NCBI GenBank assembly: GCA_002404055.1
Contig: DHIZ01000097.1
Coordinates: 1 to 12,969 of the forward strand
Length of the DNA: 12,969 nt
Origin: Chloroflexi bacterium UBA4733
GTDB lineage: Bacteria; Chloroflexota; UBA4733
Direction: 5' to 3'
The notes beneath the pieces were generated by a model, which was given only the letters and a program-made list of their open reading frames with translations, was not told the origin of the DNA and ran no database searches. Below are positions 1-7,810 of this stretch, piece after piece. The translations under genes were made by a program, and so were the position numbers. How positions within the stretch are numbered: position 1 is the stretch's first letter; every line of letters begins with the position of its first letter.

Positions 1-2
1 TC

Positions 3-791
3 GGCGCGGCCATCCAGGCCGGCGTCCTCAAGGGCGACGTCAAGGATGTCTTGCTTCTGGACGTTACCCCGTTGACGCTCGGCGTGGAGACCCTCGGCGG
101 CGTCATGACGGCGATGATCCCTCGCAACACCACGATCCCCACGCGCAAGACGGAGACGTACACCACGGCGGCGGATAGCCAGCCGAGCGTGGAGATCCAC
201 GTCGCTCAGGGCGAGCGCCCGATGGCGGCGGAGAACAAGACGTTAGGCCGCTTCCATCTGGATGGCATCCCACCGGCGCAGCGTGGCGTGCCGCAGGTCG
301 AGGTCACGTTTGACATCGACGCCAACGGCATCCTGAACGTTGCAGCGCGCGATAAAGGCACCGGCAAGCAGCAGACGATCACCATCACGGCCTCCAGCGG
401 CCTCTCCAAGGACGAGGTTGACCGGATGGTGCGTGAAGCGGAGCAGCACGCCGGCGAGGATCAGCGTCGCCGCGAAGAGATCGAGGCGCGCAACCAGGCC
501 GATGGCGCCGCCTACCAGGCGGAGAAGACGCTGCGTGACAACGGCGATAAAGTGTCGGCCGAACTACGCAGCGAAGTCGAAGGCAAGGTAGCGGCGGTGC
601 GTTCGGCCCTCCAGGGGACCGACACTGCGCAGATCCGCAGCGCTGCCGAGGAGCTGACCGAGTCGATGCAAAAGATCGGTCAACAGATCTACCAGGAGGC
701 CGGCGCTGCCGCCGGCGCCCAACCCGGCGCCGCCGAAGGCCAGAAGCAGCCGGGAGACAGCACCGTCGAGGGCGAGTTCCGCGAGGTGTAA
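3..791 (+). CDS. dnaK: Chaperone protein DnaK (Hsp70), C-terminal part, 5' end outside the window
   Basis: The visible 262 residues are the end of the Hsp70 ATPase domain, the interdomain linker and the complete C-terminal half of DnaK, a cytosolic ATP-driven chaperone that works with DnaJ and GrpE. The linker and start of the substrate-binding domain are plain ([18 protein letters not shown] at about visible residues 16-33), followed by the beta-sandwich ([33 protein letters not shown]) up to about residue 120. A charged helical lid follows, then an Ala/Gly/Gln-rich disordered tail ending in EGEFREV, like the usual acidic EEV-type end. The reading frame is open to the window edge, so the start lies upstream. 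No dnaJ or grpE follows on this side. Identification is secure. Confidence 0.97.
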   Translation, partial: GAAIQAGVLKGDVKDVLLLDVTPLTLGVETLGGVMTAMIPRNTTIPTRKTETYTTAADSQPSVEIHVAQGERPMAAENKTLGRFHLDGIPPAQRGVPQVEVTFDIDANGILNVAARDKGTGKQQTITITASSGLSKDEVDRMVREAEQHAGEDQRRREEIEARNQADGAAYQAEKTLRDNGDKVSAELRSEVEGKVAAVRSALQGTDTAQIRSAAEELTESMQKIGQQIYQEAGAAAGAQPGAAEGQKQPGDSTVEGEFREV

Positions 792-833
792 ATGCCTCGG
801 ATTCCAGGGTCGCTTGGCGATACTGAGATTTTG

Positions 834-875
834 CAAGGACCGGGGAGATGCGCTACGGCATCTACCCGGTCCTTG
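834..875 (+). terminator. Hairpin downstream of dnaK, probable terminator without U-tract
   Basis: An 11-bp perfect outer stem (CAAGGACCGGG at 834-844 with CCCGGTCCTTG at 865-875) encloses a G-A mismatch and a 6-bp inner stem (AGATGC / GCATCT) with the loop GCTACG. It starts 43 nt after the dnaK stop codon. The 3' side runs TGTGTGAG and lacks a real T-run, so this is either a weak or protein-assisted terminator or an mRNA 3'-end stabiliser. The structure is read directly; the function is inferred from its position. Confidence 0.6.
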
Positions 876-896
876 TGTGTGAGCGTATGTCGGGAC

Positions 897-918
897 GAGA
901 ACATGACGCATTGTTCTC
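897..918. repeat. Inverted repeat upstream of the toxin-antitoxin pair
   Basis: GAGAACA (897-903) and TGTTCTC (912-918) form perfect 7-nt arms around an 8-nt centre, TGACGCAT. It lies in the 253-nt gap between dnaK and the DUF433 gene, about 80 nt upstream of a possible -10 box. It could be a regulator site or simply a hairpin; nothing in the sequence decides this. The rest of this gap holds the dnaK hairpin and no convincing gene. Confidence 0.35.
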
Positions 919-997
919 CACAAGGCTGTACGTCGTCGGGTCGTCATCGCGACGGCGAGCAGGGAGGGCCTTCGATTCCACACGATCGCTTGGACCG

Positions 998-1003
998 TAC
1001 AAT
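998..1003 (+). promoter_or_regulatory. Possible -10 box (TACAAT) for the DUF433-DUF5615 pair
   Basis: TACAAT differs from the consensus TATAAT at one position and stands 41 nt upstream of the DUF433 start codon, a plausible leader length. No good -35 hexamer is seen 16-18 nt upstream (ATTCCA or TTCCAC are poor), so the call is weak. Confidence 0.25.
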
Positions 1004-1044
1004 CATGGGTAGCCGTCATTTAGTGTGCCGGGCGAAAGGGTGGC

Positions 1045-1263
1045 ATGAGCAAAACAAGGGCAGGCCCGATTCTGCGCGATCCTGCCGTCATGAGCGGCGT
1101 TCCCGTGTTTGCGGGTACTCGCGTGCCCGTCTATACGCTCTTTCGTTACCTGGAGCACGGAACGGTCGATGAATTTGTGGATGAGTTTCCTACTGTTACG
1201 CGCGAGCAAGCGCTGGAAATACTCGCGCTGGCAGGTAACAGGATACTAGACATAGTCGCTTGA
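1045..1263 (+). CDS. DUF433 family protein, probable antitoxin
   Basis: This 72-residue protein has the DUF433 pattern: an N-terminal RDPAVMSGVPVFAGTRVPV segment (about residues 11-29), then a YLEHGTVDEFVDEFPTVTREQALEILAL helical stretch typical of the small DUF433 DNA-binding antitoxins (VapB45-like). In the family these proteins bind and neutralise a PIN-like nuclease encoded directly downstream and usually repress their own operon. The ATG is chosen because AAAGGGTGG lies just before it and the conserved core starts soon after. Its stop codon overlaps the start of the next gene (TTGA), which is the usual arrangement for this pair. Family assignment is strong; antitoxin activity is inferred from family and context. 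Confidence 0.85.
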   Translation: MSKTRAGPILRDPAVMSGVPVFAGTRVPVYTLFRYLEHGTVDEFVDEFPTVTREQALEILALAGNRILDIVA

Positions 1264-1580
1264 GATTGCTACTAGATGAAGCCTTGACATCCAAACTAAA
1301 GCGCGAATTGCCGGACCACGAGGTTTTCACCGTCCAGGATATGGGCTGGCGTGCCAAAATAGATGCTGAACTGCTGGTACTAGCTGACCAATCGTTCGAT
1401 GTGCTGCTGACAACCGATCGCAATATGCAGTATCAGCAGAATATGGGCAAGCTGCAGCGATTAGGCTTAGTTGTGCTGGTCGTGCCGGAGGCGAGTATTT
1501 TCGCCTTGCGCCCTATGATACCGAGAATCCTGCTCGCCTTGCAGCACGTTCGCCGGGGGACTACCACGGAAATTGCCTAA
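1260..1580 (+). CDS. DUF5615 family PIN-like protein, probable toxin nuclease
   Basis: The 106-residue product begins MRLLLDEALTSKLKREL, the signature N-terminus of DUF5615 (Mut7-C/VapC45-like PIN fold). Acidic residues typical of the metal site are present: D6 and E7, D35 and E37 in AKIDAELL, and D53 in LLTTDRNM. The family is expected to cleave RNA in a metal-dependent way. The start is TTG, read as Met; it overlaps the upstream stop codon by 4 nt, and the family N-terminus leaves no room for a later start. The gene has visibly lower GC than the flanks (about 50% by hand count at 1261-1500, against about 69% at 421-540 in dnaK), which suggests acquisition by transfer. Only 16 nt separate its stop from the convergent fmt gene. 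Toxicity is inferred. Confidence 0.83.
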   Translation: MRLLLDEALTSKLKRELPDHEVFTVQDMGWRAKIDAELLVLADQSFDVLLTTDRNMQYQQNMGKLQRLGLVVLVVPEASIFALRPMIPRILLALQHVRRGTTTEIA

Positions 1581-1596
1581 CGGCGGCAACAGCGGA

Positions 1597-2559
1597 TTAT
1601 CTTCCTTCTGTTGTTAGCCGATCGCCAATGATGCTTCCCTGCCCCCGCGCGAACTCTTCGGCAGCCAACGGTTTGCGTCCTTCCAATTGCAGTCGATACA
1701 CCGCCAGCAACTTGTCACCAGTAGCAACGAGCAGGGCCTTCTGTTCCCTCACGATTCGCAGGCCCTGGACCGTGCCGGGAGGCGCCTCTGCCTCGGTTGG
1801 CAACGCTCTCGCGCTGAGGATGCTCAGGCGGCGGCCTTGCAGATAGGTGAATGTTCCCGGCCACGGATCATAGGCGCGAACGTGACGCTCCAGGTCGCTG
1901 GCGGGGAGATTCCAGTCGATCAGGCCATCTTGGCGAGTGAGCAGGCGCGAGTAGGTGGCGTTTTCGTTGTCCTGGGGTTGAGCCGTGATCGTGCCGGCTA
2001 CCCAGTCGTCCAGTACTGTCATGAGTAATTGTGACCCGAGGTCACCGAGCCGCGCCGTGAGCGAACGGTTGGTGTCGTCCGGCCGGATGGGGACGGTGAT
2101 CTGTTTGATCACCGGGCCGGCGTCCATCGCCGGCGCCAGCTTGATGATGGTAACGCCGGTGACGGTGTCGCCTGCCAGGATGCTCGCGGCGACCGGCGAT
2201 GGCCCACGATGGCGCGGCAGGAGGGAGGGGTGGATGTTGAGCCAGCCGGCGGCTGGAATGCGCAGCACACGTCGCGGCAGCAGTTGGGCATAACTGGCGA
2301 CAATGCCAACATCGGGCGCCATTTCCCGAAGCCAGACAACTGCCGCATCATCCCGCCACGATTCTGGTTGGAATACAGGTATGCCGGCACTCTGCGCAAT
2401 AACCTTGGCGGGGGACGCTGCGCGCAGTTTGGAGCGACCGGACGGTCGGTCCGGCTGTGTGACGACGCCGACAACTTCCCAGCCTGATTCGGGGCGCCCA
2501 AGGAGCGCGTACAAGGCGGGTACAGCGATATCACGGGTACCCATGAGGACAATGCGCAC
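1597..2559 (-). CDS. fmt: Methionyl-tRNA formyltransferase
   Basis: This cytosolic enzyme transfers a formyl group from 10-formyltetrahydrofolate to Met-tRNA(fMet) for translation initiation. At 320 residues it has family length. The N-terminal Rossmann domain holds the catalytic triad N108, H110 (WLNIHPSLLPRHRGP) and D146 (PAMDAGPV), at the same numbers as in the E. coli enzyme. The C-terminal tRNA-binding domain starts near residue 210 (LIDWNLPASDLERHVRAYDPWPG). Two usually rigid motifs are variant: GTRDIAVPAL where GTPEFAVPAL is common, and RHRGPSPV where RWRGAAPI is common. The start is GTG, supported by GAGGAG six nt upstream. That ribosome binding site overlaps the stop codon of the ABC permease, 10 nt away, so translation is probably coupled. 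No def gene is nearby. Confidence 0.95.
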   Translation of the reverse strand: MRIVLMGTRDIAVPALYALLGRPESGWEVVGVVTQPDRPSGRSKLRAASPAKVIAQSAGIPVFQPESWRDDAAVVWLREMAPDVGIVASYAQLLPRRVLRIPAAGWLNIHPSLLPRHRGPSPVAASILAGDTVTGVTIIKLAPAMDAGPVIKQITVPIRPDDTNRSLTARLGDLGSQLLMTVLDDWVAGTITAQPQDNENATYSRLLTRQDGLIDWNLPASDLERHVRAYDPWPGTFTYLQGRRLSILSARALPTEAEAPPGTVQGLRIVREQKALLVATGDKLLAVYRLQLEGRKPLAAEEFARGQGSIIGDRLTTEGR

Positions 2560-2569
2560 GATGGGCTCC

Positions 2570-3856
2570 TCAGCGCGCGCCGGCGATGGCGGTGGCGGGA
2601 TCGAGTCGTGCCGCGCGTAGCGCGGGGATCAGGCCGGCGAGACCGCTGAGTGTGGTCACCGCCACAATGGTCAGCAGAATCAGGCCCGTTGGCACGTTGA
2701 ACGTCAGCGGCGGCCCGCCTACAAGCTGAGACGGGATGAGGCGCAGGGTCAGGCGGGCCAAAAGGAGCGCGACGCCGCTGCCCACGATACTGCCGATCAA
2801 CCCCAGCAACAGCGACTCCATCAGAAAGAGGGCGCCAACGTGCCCATTGCGAGCGCCGACCGCTTTCATAATGCCGATCTCTCTCGCCCGCTCCGTCACC
2901 GCCGCCAGAAGCATGTTCGTGATATTGATGACGGCAAGAAGGAGCCCCACTAGGGCGATGATCGCCGCCACCAGCCGAGCGAGACTGAGCGCGCTGGACA
3001 GGCTCTTGCTGAGCGTGTCGGTCGTTTCGATATGGAGCTGTTCGGCCTGGATGGCCCGGCGCACTGCGGCAACCTGCTGCACGTTGGAAACCTCCACGAT
3101 GGCGGCATCGTAGGATGGCGCCGAGCCGTCCGGGTTGGGCGCGACCATCGCCAACCCGGTCGCGTAGGGCACATAGGCGAACGGCGCTCGGCCGTCGACG
3201 ACGCCGACGATCTGCAGCGCCACCGGCTGACCGTTCGCGCCGCCATTGCCCTGCGGAGCGAACGTGACTCGTTGACCGACCAGTCCGGCAATGCTCAGCG
3301 TCGTAGTCGAGGCGCTGCGGCTCGTGGCGGCGCCATTCGAGGCGGCGGCGCTGCCCGGCGGTGGCCCACTGTTCAGGGCTTCCAGGAAGCCCGCACTGAC
3401 CACCAGCGCATGCGCATCCGTGGCGGTGAAGAGGTGACCCGCCAGGAGCGTGGTGTCCGCTCCTGCGTTGATGTAGCTGGGCGGTACCGGGCGCAATTCC
3501 AATGGGCTGGTGATCCCGGCGAGGGTGATGTTGCCGCCGACCTGTACCTCGGCAAAGGCGTCGCGCACGTGCGGCAGCGCTCGCAGGCGTTGTAACAGTG
3601 CCTCGTCGATGCCGGGCGGCGGACCTGACGTTGCTGAAGACGATGGCGCACTTAGCGGCGGATCGACGTGCAAGATCGTCGCCGGTTCATAGCTGCCGAG
3701 CTGTGCTTGCAACTGACTCTCGAGTCCCGAGGCGACGCTGAAAAACAGCAGCAAGCCGGCCGTGCCCACCACTACCGAACCGAGCGTGAATGATGAACGC
3801 AGTCGACGGCGCAGGAGGCCCTGGACGGCGAGTTGGAGGAGGCGTGTCAGGAGCAC
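2570..3856 (-). CDS. ABC transporter permease, MacB/FtsX-like
   Basis: This 428-residue membrane protein has the MacB/FtsX layout. It has a cytosolic amphipathic N-terminus rich in Arg and Leu, one helix (about 24-44), a large extracytoplasmic domain (about 45-290), and three helices near 293-319, 342-368 and 389-412. The coupling segment [10 protein letters not shown] (326-335) contacts the ATPase. The family does mechanotransmission or export rather than classical uptake; the substrate cannot be read. A low-complexity Gly/Pro/Ser/Ala stretch at about 164-186 is probably a disordered loop. The start is GTG, lying inside the end of the ATPase gene with a 10-nt overlap (GTGCTCCTGA), so the two are almost certainly coupled partners. 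fmt follows after 10 nt. Confidence 0.9.
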   Translation of the reverse strand: MLLTRLLQLAVQGLLRRRLRSSFTLGSVVVGTAGLLLFFSVASGLESQLQAQLGSYEPATILHVDPPLSAPSSSATSGPPPGIDEALLQRLRALPHVRDAFAEVQVGGNITLAGITSPLELRPVPPSYINAGADTTLLAGHLFTATDAHALVVSAGFLEALNSGPPPGSAAASNGAATSRSASTTTLSIAGLVGQRVTFAPQGNGGANGQPVALQIVGVVDGRAPFAYVPYATGLAMVAPNPDGSAPSYDAAIVEVSNVQQVAAVRRAIQAEQLHIETTDTLSKSLSSALSLARLVAAIIALVGLLLAVINITNMLLAAVTERAREIGIMKAVGARNGHVGALFLMESLLLGLIGSIVGSGVALLLARLTLRLIPSQLVGGPPLTFNVPTGLILLTIVAVTTLSGLAGLIPALRAARLDPATAIAGAR

Positions 3857-4581
3857 ACTGCTTGCTCCTTTGGGACGATCCGTCCGCCGACGATGCCGAC
3901 GCGCCGGTCGGCCCGCCGGGCCAGTTCACGATGGTGGGTCACCAGGATCAGGGTCTTGGTGAACTCGTTGGCCAGGCCAAACAGCAACGAGATCACGTCG
4001 CGGCCGGTCGCCTCGTCCAGATTGCCGGTAGGTTCGTCGGCCAGGATCAGTGTGGGATTGGTCACGAGCGCGCGGGCGATGGCGACGCGCTGCTGCTCAC
4101 CGCCGGAAAGTTGAGCGGGCAGTCGGTTGGCTTTCTGATCCAGGCCCACGATCTCCAGCAGGTGGGTGACGCGCGCCTGCCCTTCGCGCTGGTGGACGCC
4201 GCCGAAATACAGGGGAAAGAAGACATTCTCGCGCACCGTGAGATCAGGCAGCAGATTGAATGCCTGGAAGATGACCCCGACATCGTGATTGCGGAACCGG
4301 GCCAGGGCCCGCGAGTTCATACGCCGGAGGTTGCGACCGGCTACCCGCAGCTCACCAGATGCCGGACTCGTCAAGCCGGCCATAAGGTGGAGCAGCGTGC
4401 TCTTGCCGGCGCCGGACGGGCCGATGAGGGCCGTCACGCCACCTTGCGGCACCGATAGTGTCACATTATCCAGTGCGACGATGCGCTGCTGCCCATGCAC
4501 ATAAGCCTGGGTCAGCCCCCGCGCTTCAACGGCTGGCATAGGCTCGGCAGCAATAGTTAGCACACTGGGCTGCTGACTCAT
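3847..4581 (-). CDS. ABC transporter ATP-binding protein, MacB/LolD-type
   Basis: This 244-residue ATPase energises the permease encoded next. Numbering from the ATG start, it has Walker [10 protein letters not shown] (54-62), the Q-loop in FQAFNLL (Q106), signature LSGGEQQR (158-165), Walker [13 protein letters not shown] with catalytic E183, and switch H216. The LSGGE...EPTGNLD combination is typical of the LolD/MacB/FtsE group. A GTG directly before the ATG (4582-4584) is an alternative start; both follow GGAGGGGCAGGGG. The N-terminus has about 14 residues before the usual beginning of the domain, and Met at residue 15 (MPAVEARGL) is a further, less likely start. The 217-nt gap upstream holds two hairpins belonging to the preceding gene and no clear promoter. 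Confidence 0.93.
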   Translation of the reverse strand: MSQQPSVLTIAAEPMPAVEARGLTQAYVHGQQRIVALDNVTLSVPQGGVTALIGPSGAGKSTLLHLMAGLTSPASGELRVAGRNLRRMNSRALARFRNHDVGVIFQAFNLLPDLTVRENVFFPLYFGGVHQREGQARVTHLLEIVGLDQKANRLPAQLSGGEQQRVAIARALVTNPTLILADEPTGNLDEATGRDVISLLFGLANEFTKTLILVTHHRELARRADRRVGIVGGRIVPKEQAVCS

Positions 4582-4723
4582 CACCCCTGCCCCTCCGCTG
4601 AGTGCCTGTCCATCCTCACGTAGCCGCCTATCAGTGTAGTGGGGAGTAGTACCAAAAGTCTTCCGCTATCGCCCAATTGGATGCGTCATAGGCTTGCTAT
4701 GGCAACGTGAGAGCCGGATGAGT

Positions 4724-4751
4724 ACGGCCGGAGCGCCTGCGCTCCGGCCGT
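4724..4751 (-). terminator. GC-rich hairpin, second of a tandem pair downstream of the amidohydrolase
   Basis: ACGGCCGGAGCG (4724-4735) pairs perfectly with CGCTCCGGCCGT (4740-4751) over 12 bp around the tetraloop CCTG. There is no T-run on either strand. It lies 3 nt from a second long hairpin and 47 nt from the amidohydrolase stop codon. Termination or transcript-end protection is inferred from position. Confidence 0.5.
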
Positions 4752-4754
4752 GTA

Positions 4755-4793
4755 CGTCGTGGCGCCGTGCTGACCCGGCTCGGCGCCACGACG
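4755..4793 (-). terminator. GC-rich hairpin just after the amidohydrolase stop codon
   Basis: CGTCGTGGCGCCG (4755-4767) and CGGCGCCACGACG (4781-4793) form a perfect 13-bp stem with a 13-nt loop. On the minus strand it begins 5 nt after the TGA at 4799-4801. No U-tract follows; instead a second 12-bp hairpin does. This is a likely end point for the exporter-amidohydrolase transcript. Confidence 0.55.
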
Positions 4794-4798
4794 CTCCA

Positions 4799-5956
4799 TC
4801 AACCGCCGGCCGAAGCCGGGTGACGGTAGCTGATCTGGCCGGCGCGGACGGTGAGGTCGCAGCACAGCCGTTGGTGCGCACGCCGGCGCTCCCCCATGCT
4901 GTCGGTGAGGAGGAAGTCGCCGGCTTCCAGGCGCAGAGCTGCCAGATCTGCCGGCGCGCCGACCTCCAGCCGCCCCAGGTCGGGACGCTCCAGCGCCGCA
5001 GCGGCGTTCCGCGTGCAGCAGCGCACCACCGCCTCCAGACTCATACCCAGCAACAGAAACTTGGAGAGGGTTGTGGGAAGATCGTAGACCGGGCCGGCAA
5101 GATTCTGGCTGTGTACGTCGGTGGAGATGGTATCCGGAAGTTCGCCGGCATCCAGCAGCCGCTCGGCGCTGGCGAAGGCGAAACTGCCCATACCGTGTCC
5201 GATATCGAGCACGATGCCGCGCTGGTGCGCCTCGCGCACGTCCCGCCGCAGCGCGCCCCGGTCATCGATGATGCGGTTGGAACGGCCCGTGTGGCAATGG
5301 GTGAGGATATCGCCTGGTCGCAGCCAGGCGAGGACATCGGCCAGCTCGGGCGGCCCGTTGGCGATGTGAACCATCAGCGGCAAGTGCAGTTCGTCGGCCG
5401 CTAGCCGTGCTCGCTGCAGCGGTTCGACCCCGTTCGGCCCGACCGTGTTGACGTCGATGCGGGCCTTGATGCCCACAATCACGTCCCGGTTGGCATCTGC
5501 CAGACGAATGGCCGCGTCGACGTCGGCGTACTTCAGGTTGGCCAGTTCATACGTTTCGTGGACGAGGCCGATGCTGGAGATGTTCAGGAATGCCAGCGTG
5601 CGCGTCTGGTTGGCTCCGGCGATCCAGCGCCGGAAGCCGGGGAAGTTGTAGGCGCCGGCACTGCCGGCGTCGACCGCAGTCGTGACGCCGCTGCGTTGGC
5701 AGACGGGGTCAAGGTCGATTCCCCAGAACGTGGCGCCCCAGTAGCCGTGACAGTGCAGGTCGATCAGACCGGGCGTTAGCGTCAGGCCGCCGACGTCGAC
5801 CACAGTCGTACTGTCTTCCCGCCGCAAGTCGGTACCCACGGCGGCTATCTTGCCCTGCCTGATCGCGACGTCGTGCCGCTTCTGGCGGCCGGTGGCCGGG
5901 TCCAGCACCGTGCCGCCGGCGAGCAGGAGGTCGTGGGGAAGTACAGCAGCCATCAT
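4799..5956 (-). CDS. Amidohydrolase/deacetylase family metallohydrolase (dihydroorotase-like)
   Basis: This 385-residue TIM-barrel metallohydrolase has all ligands of a binuclear site: H68 and H70 (DLHCHGY), K164 as the probable carboxylated lysine (GIKARI), H197 (MVHIANGP), H220 (ILTHCHTGR) and catalytic D280 (TISTDVH). The small beta-sandwich is built from the N-terminus (LLAGGTVLDPATG) and C-terminus (GRLEVGAPADLAAL). The motif set is that of the COG3964-type dihydroorotase-like deacetylases, cytosolic enzymes hydrolysing amide or N-acyl bonds; the real substrate is unknown. True PyrC is less likely given the order and surroundings. Two ATGs stand side by side; the first follows GAGAAGAG. 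It lies 24 nt after the second exporter gene and so is probably the third gene of that operon. Confidence 0.88.
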   Translation of the reverse strand: MMAAVLPHDLLLAGGTVLDPATGRQKRHDVAIRQGKIAAVGTDLRREDSTTVVDVGGLTLTPGLIDLHCHGYWGATFWGIDLDPVCQRSGVTTAVDAGSAGAYNFPGFRRWIAGANQTRTLAFLNISSIGLVHETYELANLKYADVDAAIRLADANRDVIVGIKARIDVNTVGPNGVEPLQRARLAADELHLPLMVHIANGPPELADVLAWLRPGDILTHCHTGRSNRIIDDRGALRRDVREAHQRGIVLDIGHGMGSFAFASAERLLDAGELPDTISTDVHSQNLAGPVYDLPTTLSKFLLLGMSLEAVVRCCTRNAAAALERPDLGRLEVGAPADLAALRLEAGDFLLTDSMGERRRAHQRLCCDLTVRAGQISYRHPASAGG

Positions 5957-5980
5957 ACTCTTCTCATTACTTTGCGCAAC

Positions 5981-7810
5981 TCAGTCAAGGCCCACACCCG
6001 CCAGCGCAGCTTGCTGGCGGAACTGCTTGCTGGCGATCTCGAAGTACTTACCACGCCTGGCAATCAGCTCACGATGGGTGCCGCGCTCCACGATTTGCCC
6101 GTGGTCGATTACCAGCAACAGGTCGGCATCAATGATGGTGGAGAGGCGGTGGGCGATCACAAAGGAGGTGCGACCGGTCAAGAGCGTCTTCAGCGCGTCC
6201 TGGATCAGCAGTTCGGTACGCACGTCAACGCTGGAGGTGGCTTCGTCCAGCACCAGCACCTTCGGGTTGGCAAGCAAGGCACGAGCGAAGCTGAGCAACT
6301 GGCGCTGACCGACGGAGAAGTTCTGGCCGCGTTCCATGACCGAGGTGGCGTAGCCATCGGGCAACCGGCTGACGAACTCGTGCGCGTTGGCCAACCGGGC
6401 TGCCTGCTCGACCTCGTCATCCGTCGCGTCCAGGCGACCGTAGCGGATATTGTCGGCCACGGTGCCGGAGAAGAGAAAAGTGTCCTGAAGAACAATGCCC
6501 ATCTGGGAGCGCAGCGAGTTCAGGGTGACGTCGCGGATGTCGATGTCGTCTATGGTGATAGACCCCGAGTCGACGTCGTAGAAGCGGCTGAGCAGGTTCA
6601 TGATGGAGGATTTACCCGCGCCGGTCGGGCCGACCAGGGCGATCGTCTGGCCCGGCTCGGCCACAAAGGTGACATCCTTTAGCACCGGCACGCCCGGAAG
6701 GTAGCTGAAGTCGACATGGTCAAAGCACACGCGACCCTCCAGGTACTGCAAAGACCGCGCCTGGAGAGCCTCCTTCACCTTCGGCTGTTCGTCCAGCATC
6801 TCGAAAATGCGTTCGCCGCCGGCCATTGCCGCCTGGAAGGTGTTGTAAATCTGCGACAGGTCACGGATCGGTTGGTAAAAGCGGGTGACATAGGTGAGGA
6901 AAGCGACGACAACACCAAGCGTGAGTTGCTGCTTCAGCACCAGGTCGCCGCCGACCCACAGCACGATCGACGTGGCGATGATGCTGAGAATGTCCACCGC
7001 CGGTAGAAAGCTGGCGGAAATGGCCACCGCCTTGATGTTCGCCTGGCGATTCTCCTGATTGACCCGGTCGAAGTTGCGCTCGCTCACCGCCTCACGGGCG
7101 AACGATTGCGTGACTCGCACGCCGGAAAGGTTCTCCTGCAACGAGGCGTTGACATCGCCGATGCTCTGGCGCGTCAAACGGTAGGCCTGTTTGGAGCGAA
7201 TGGTGAAGACGACGGTCGCCACCACCATCAAGGGGAGGATGGCGAAGGAGAGGAGGGCCAGCCGCGCGTCCAACAACAGCATCACCACAATGATGCCGAT
7301 GAGCGTCAGCACATCGCTGAGCAGGTTGAGGAGGCCGCTGGAAATGAAGTCGTTGACGACGGAGACATCGTTGGTCACGCGCGACATGATGGCGCCCGCC
7401 TCGTGCTTGCTGTAATAATCCAGCGACAGTTCCATCAAGTGGCTGGTCATCTGGAAGCGCAGCGTATTGAGCACCTTTTGACCAACCAGCGAGACCCAGT
7501 AGGTCTGCTGCGCCGCCGTCAGGAAGGCGCCGACCTGCGCCAGCAGGAACAGCAGCATGGTGATGACCAGGCCGTGGATATCGTGCTGCGCGATGTTCTG
7601 GTCGATGGCGACCTTGAGCAGGTATGGCCCGGCCAGGCCGAACAGCGCGCTGGCCACCACCATCAGGGCAGCCCAGGCGACCGCGGCAGTATACGGGCGA
7701 ATGTAAGCCAGCAATCGTCGCCCGATCTTGGCGTCGAAGACTTTGCCGGTGACGTCGGTATAATTGGGTGATCCACCGCCGCCGCCACCACCGCCTAAGC
7801 GCATGCTCAT
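5981..7810 (-). CDS. ABC exporter half-transporter with degenerate signature motif
   Basis: This is a 609-residue TMD-NBD half-exporter of the ABCB/multidrug type. Six membrane helices lie near 41-66, 79-102, 158-180, 183-206, 264-288 and 298-320. The ATPase domain has Walker A GPTGAGKSS (394-402), Q-loop in VLQDTFLFSG, Walker B VLVLDEATSSVD with E523, and switch H554, all canonical. The signature is NFSVGQRQ (497-504) instead of LSGGQ. The protein starts with eight glycines (residues 6-13), unlike its partner. Its ATG overlaps the stop codon of the 588-residue exporter gene by 4 nt (ATGA), so the two are translationally coupled and most likely form a heterodimer. The substrate (drug, lipid or peptide) cannot be read. 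Confidence 0.94.
   Translation of the reverse strand: MSMRLGGGGGGGGSPNYTDVTGKVFDAKIGRRLLAYIRPYTAAVAWAALMVVASALFGLAGPYLLKVAIDQNIAQHDIHGLVITMLLFLLAQVGAFLTAAQQTYWVSLVGQKVLNTLRFQMTSHLMELSLDYYSKHEAGAIMSRVTNDVSVVNDFISSGLLNLLSDVLTLIGIIVVMLLLDARLALLSFAILPLMVVATVVFTIRSKQAYRLTRQSIGDVNASLQENLSGVRVTQSFAREAVSERNFDRVNQENRQANIKAVAISASFLPAVDILSIIATSIVLWVGGDLVLKQQLTLGVVVAFLTYVTRFYQPIRDLSQIYNTFQAAMAGGERIFEMLDEQPKVKEALQARSLQYLEGRVCFDHVDFSYLPGVPVLKDVTFVAEPGQTIALVGPTGAGKSSIMNLLSRFYDVDSGSITIDDIDIRDVTLNSLRSQMGIVLQDTFLFSGTVADNIRYGRLDATDDEVEQAARLANAHEFVSRLPDGYATSVMERGQNFSVGQRQLLSFARALLANPKVLVLDEATSSVDVRTELLIQDALKTLLTGRTSFVIAHRLSTIIDADLLLVIDHGQIVERGTHRELIARRGKYFEIASKQFRQQAALAGVGLD

Noticed and set aside
792..1172. Open frame starting directly after the dnaK stop codon
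   Set aside because: It runs through the hairpin and overlaps the DUF433 gene in another frame, and its product is low in hydrophobic core residues with no known family.
1577..1617. Possible terminator hairpin between the DUF5615 gene and fmt
   Set aside because: CAACAG/CTGTTG plus CTAA/TTAG pair only with a 6-nt bulge and a long loop, and there is no T-run.
5873..6682. Open frame of 269 codons on the plus strand
   Set aside because: Antisense to the exporter and the amidohydrolase, without motifs; composition is that of a reverse-strand shadow.
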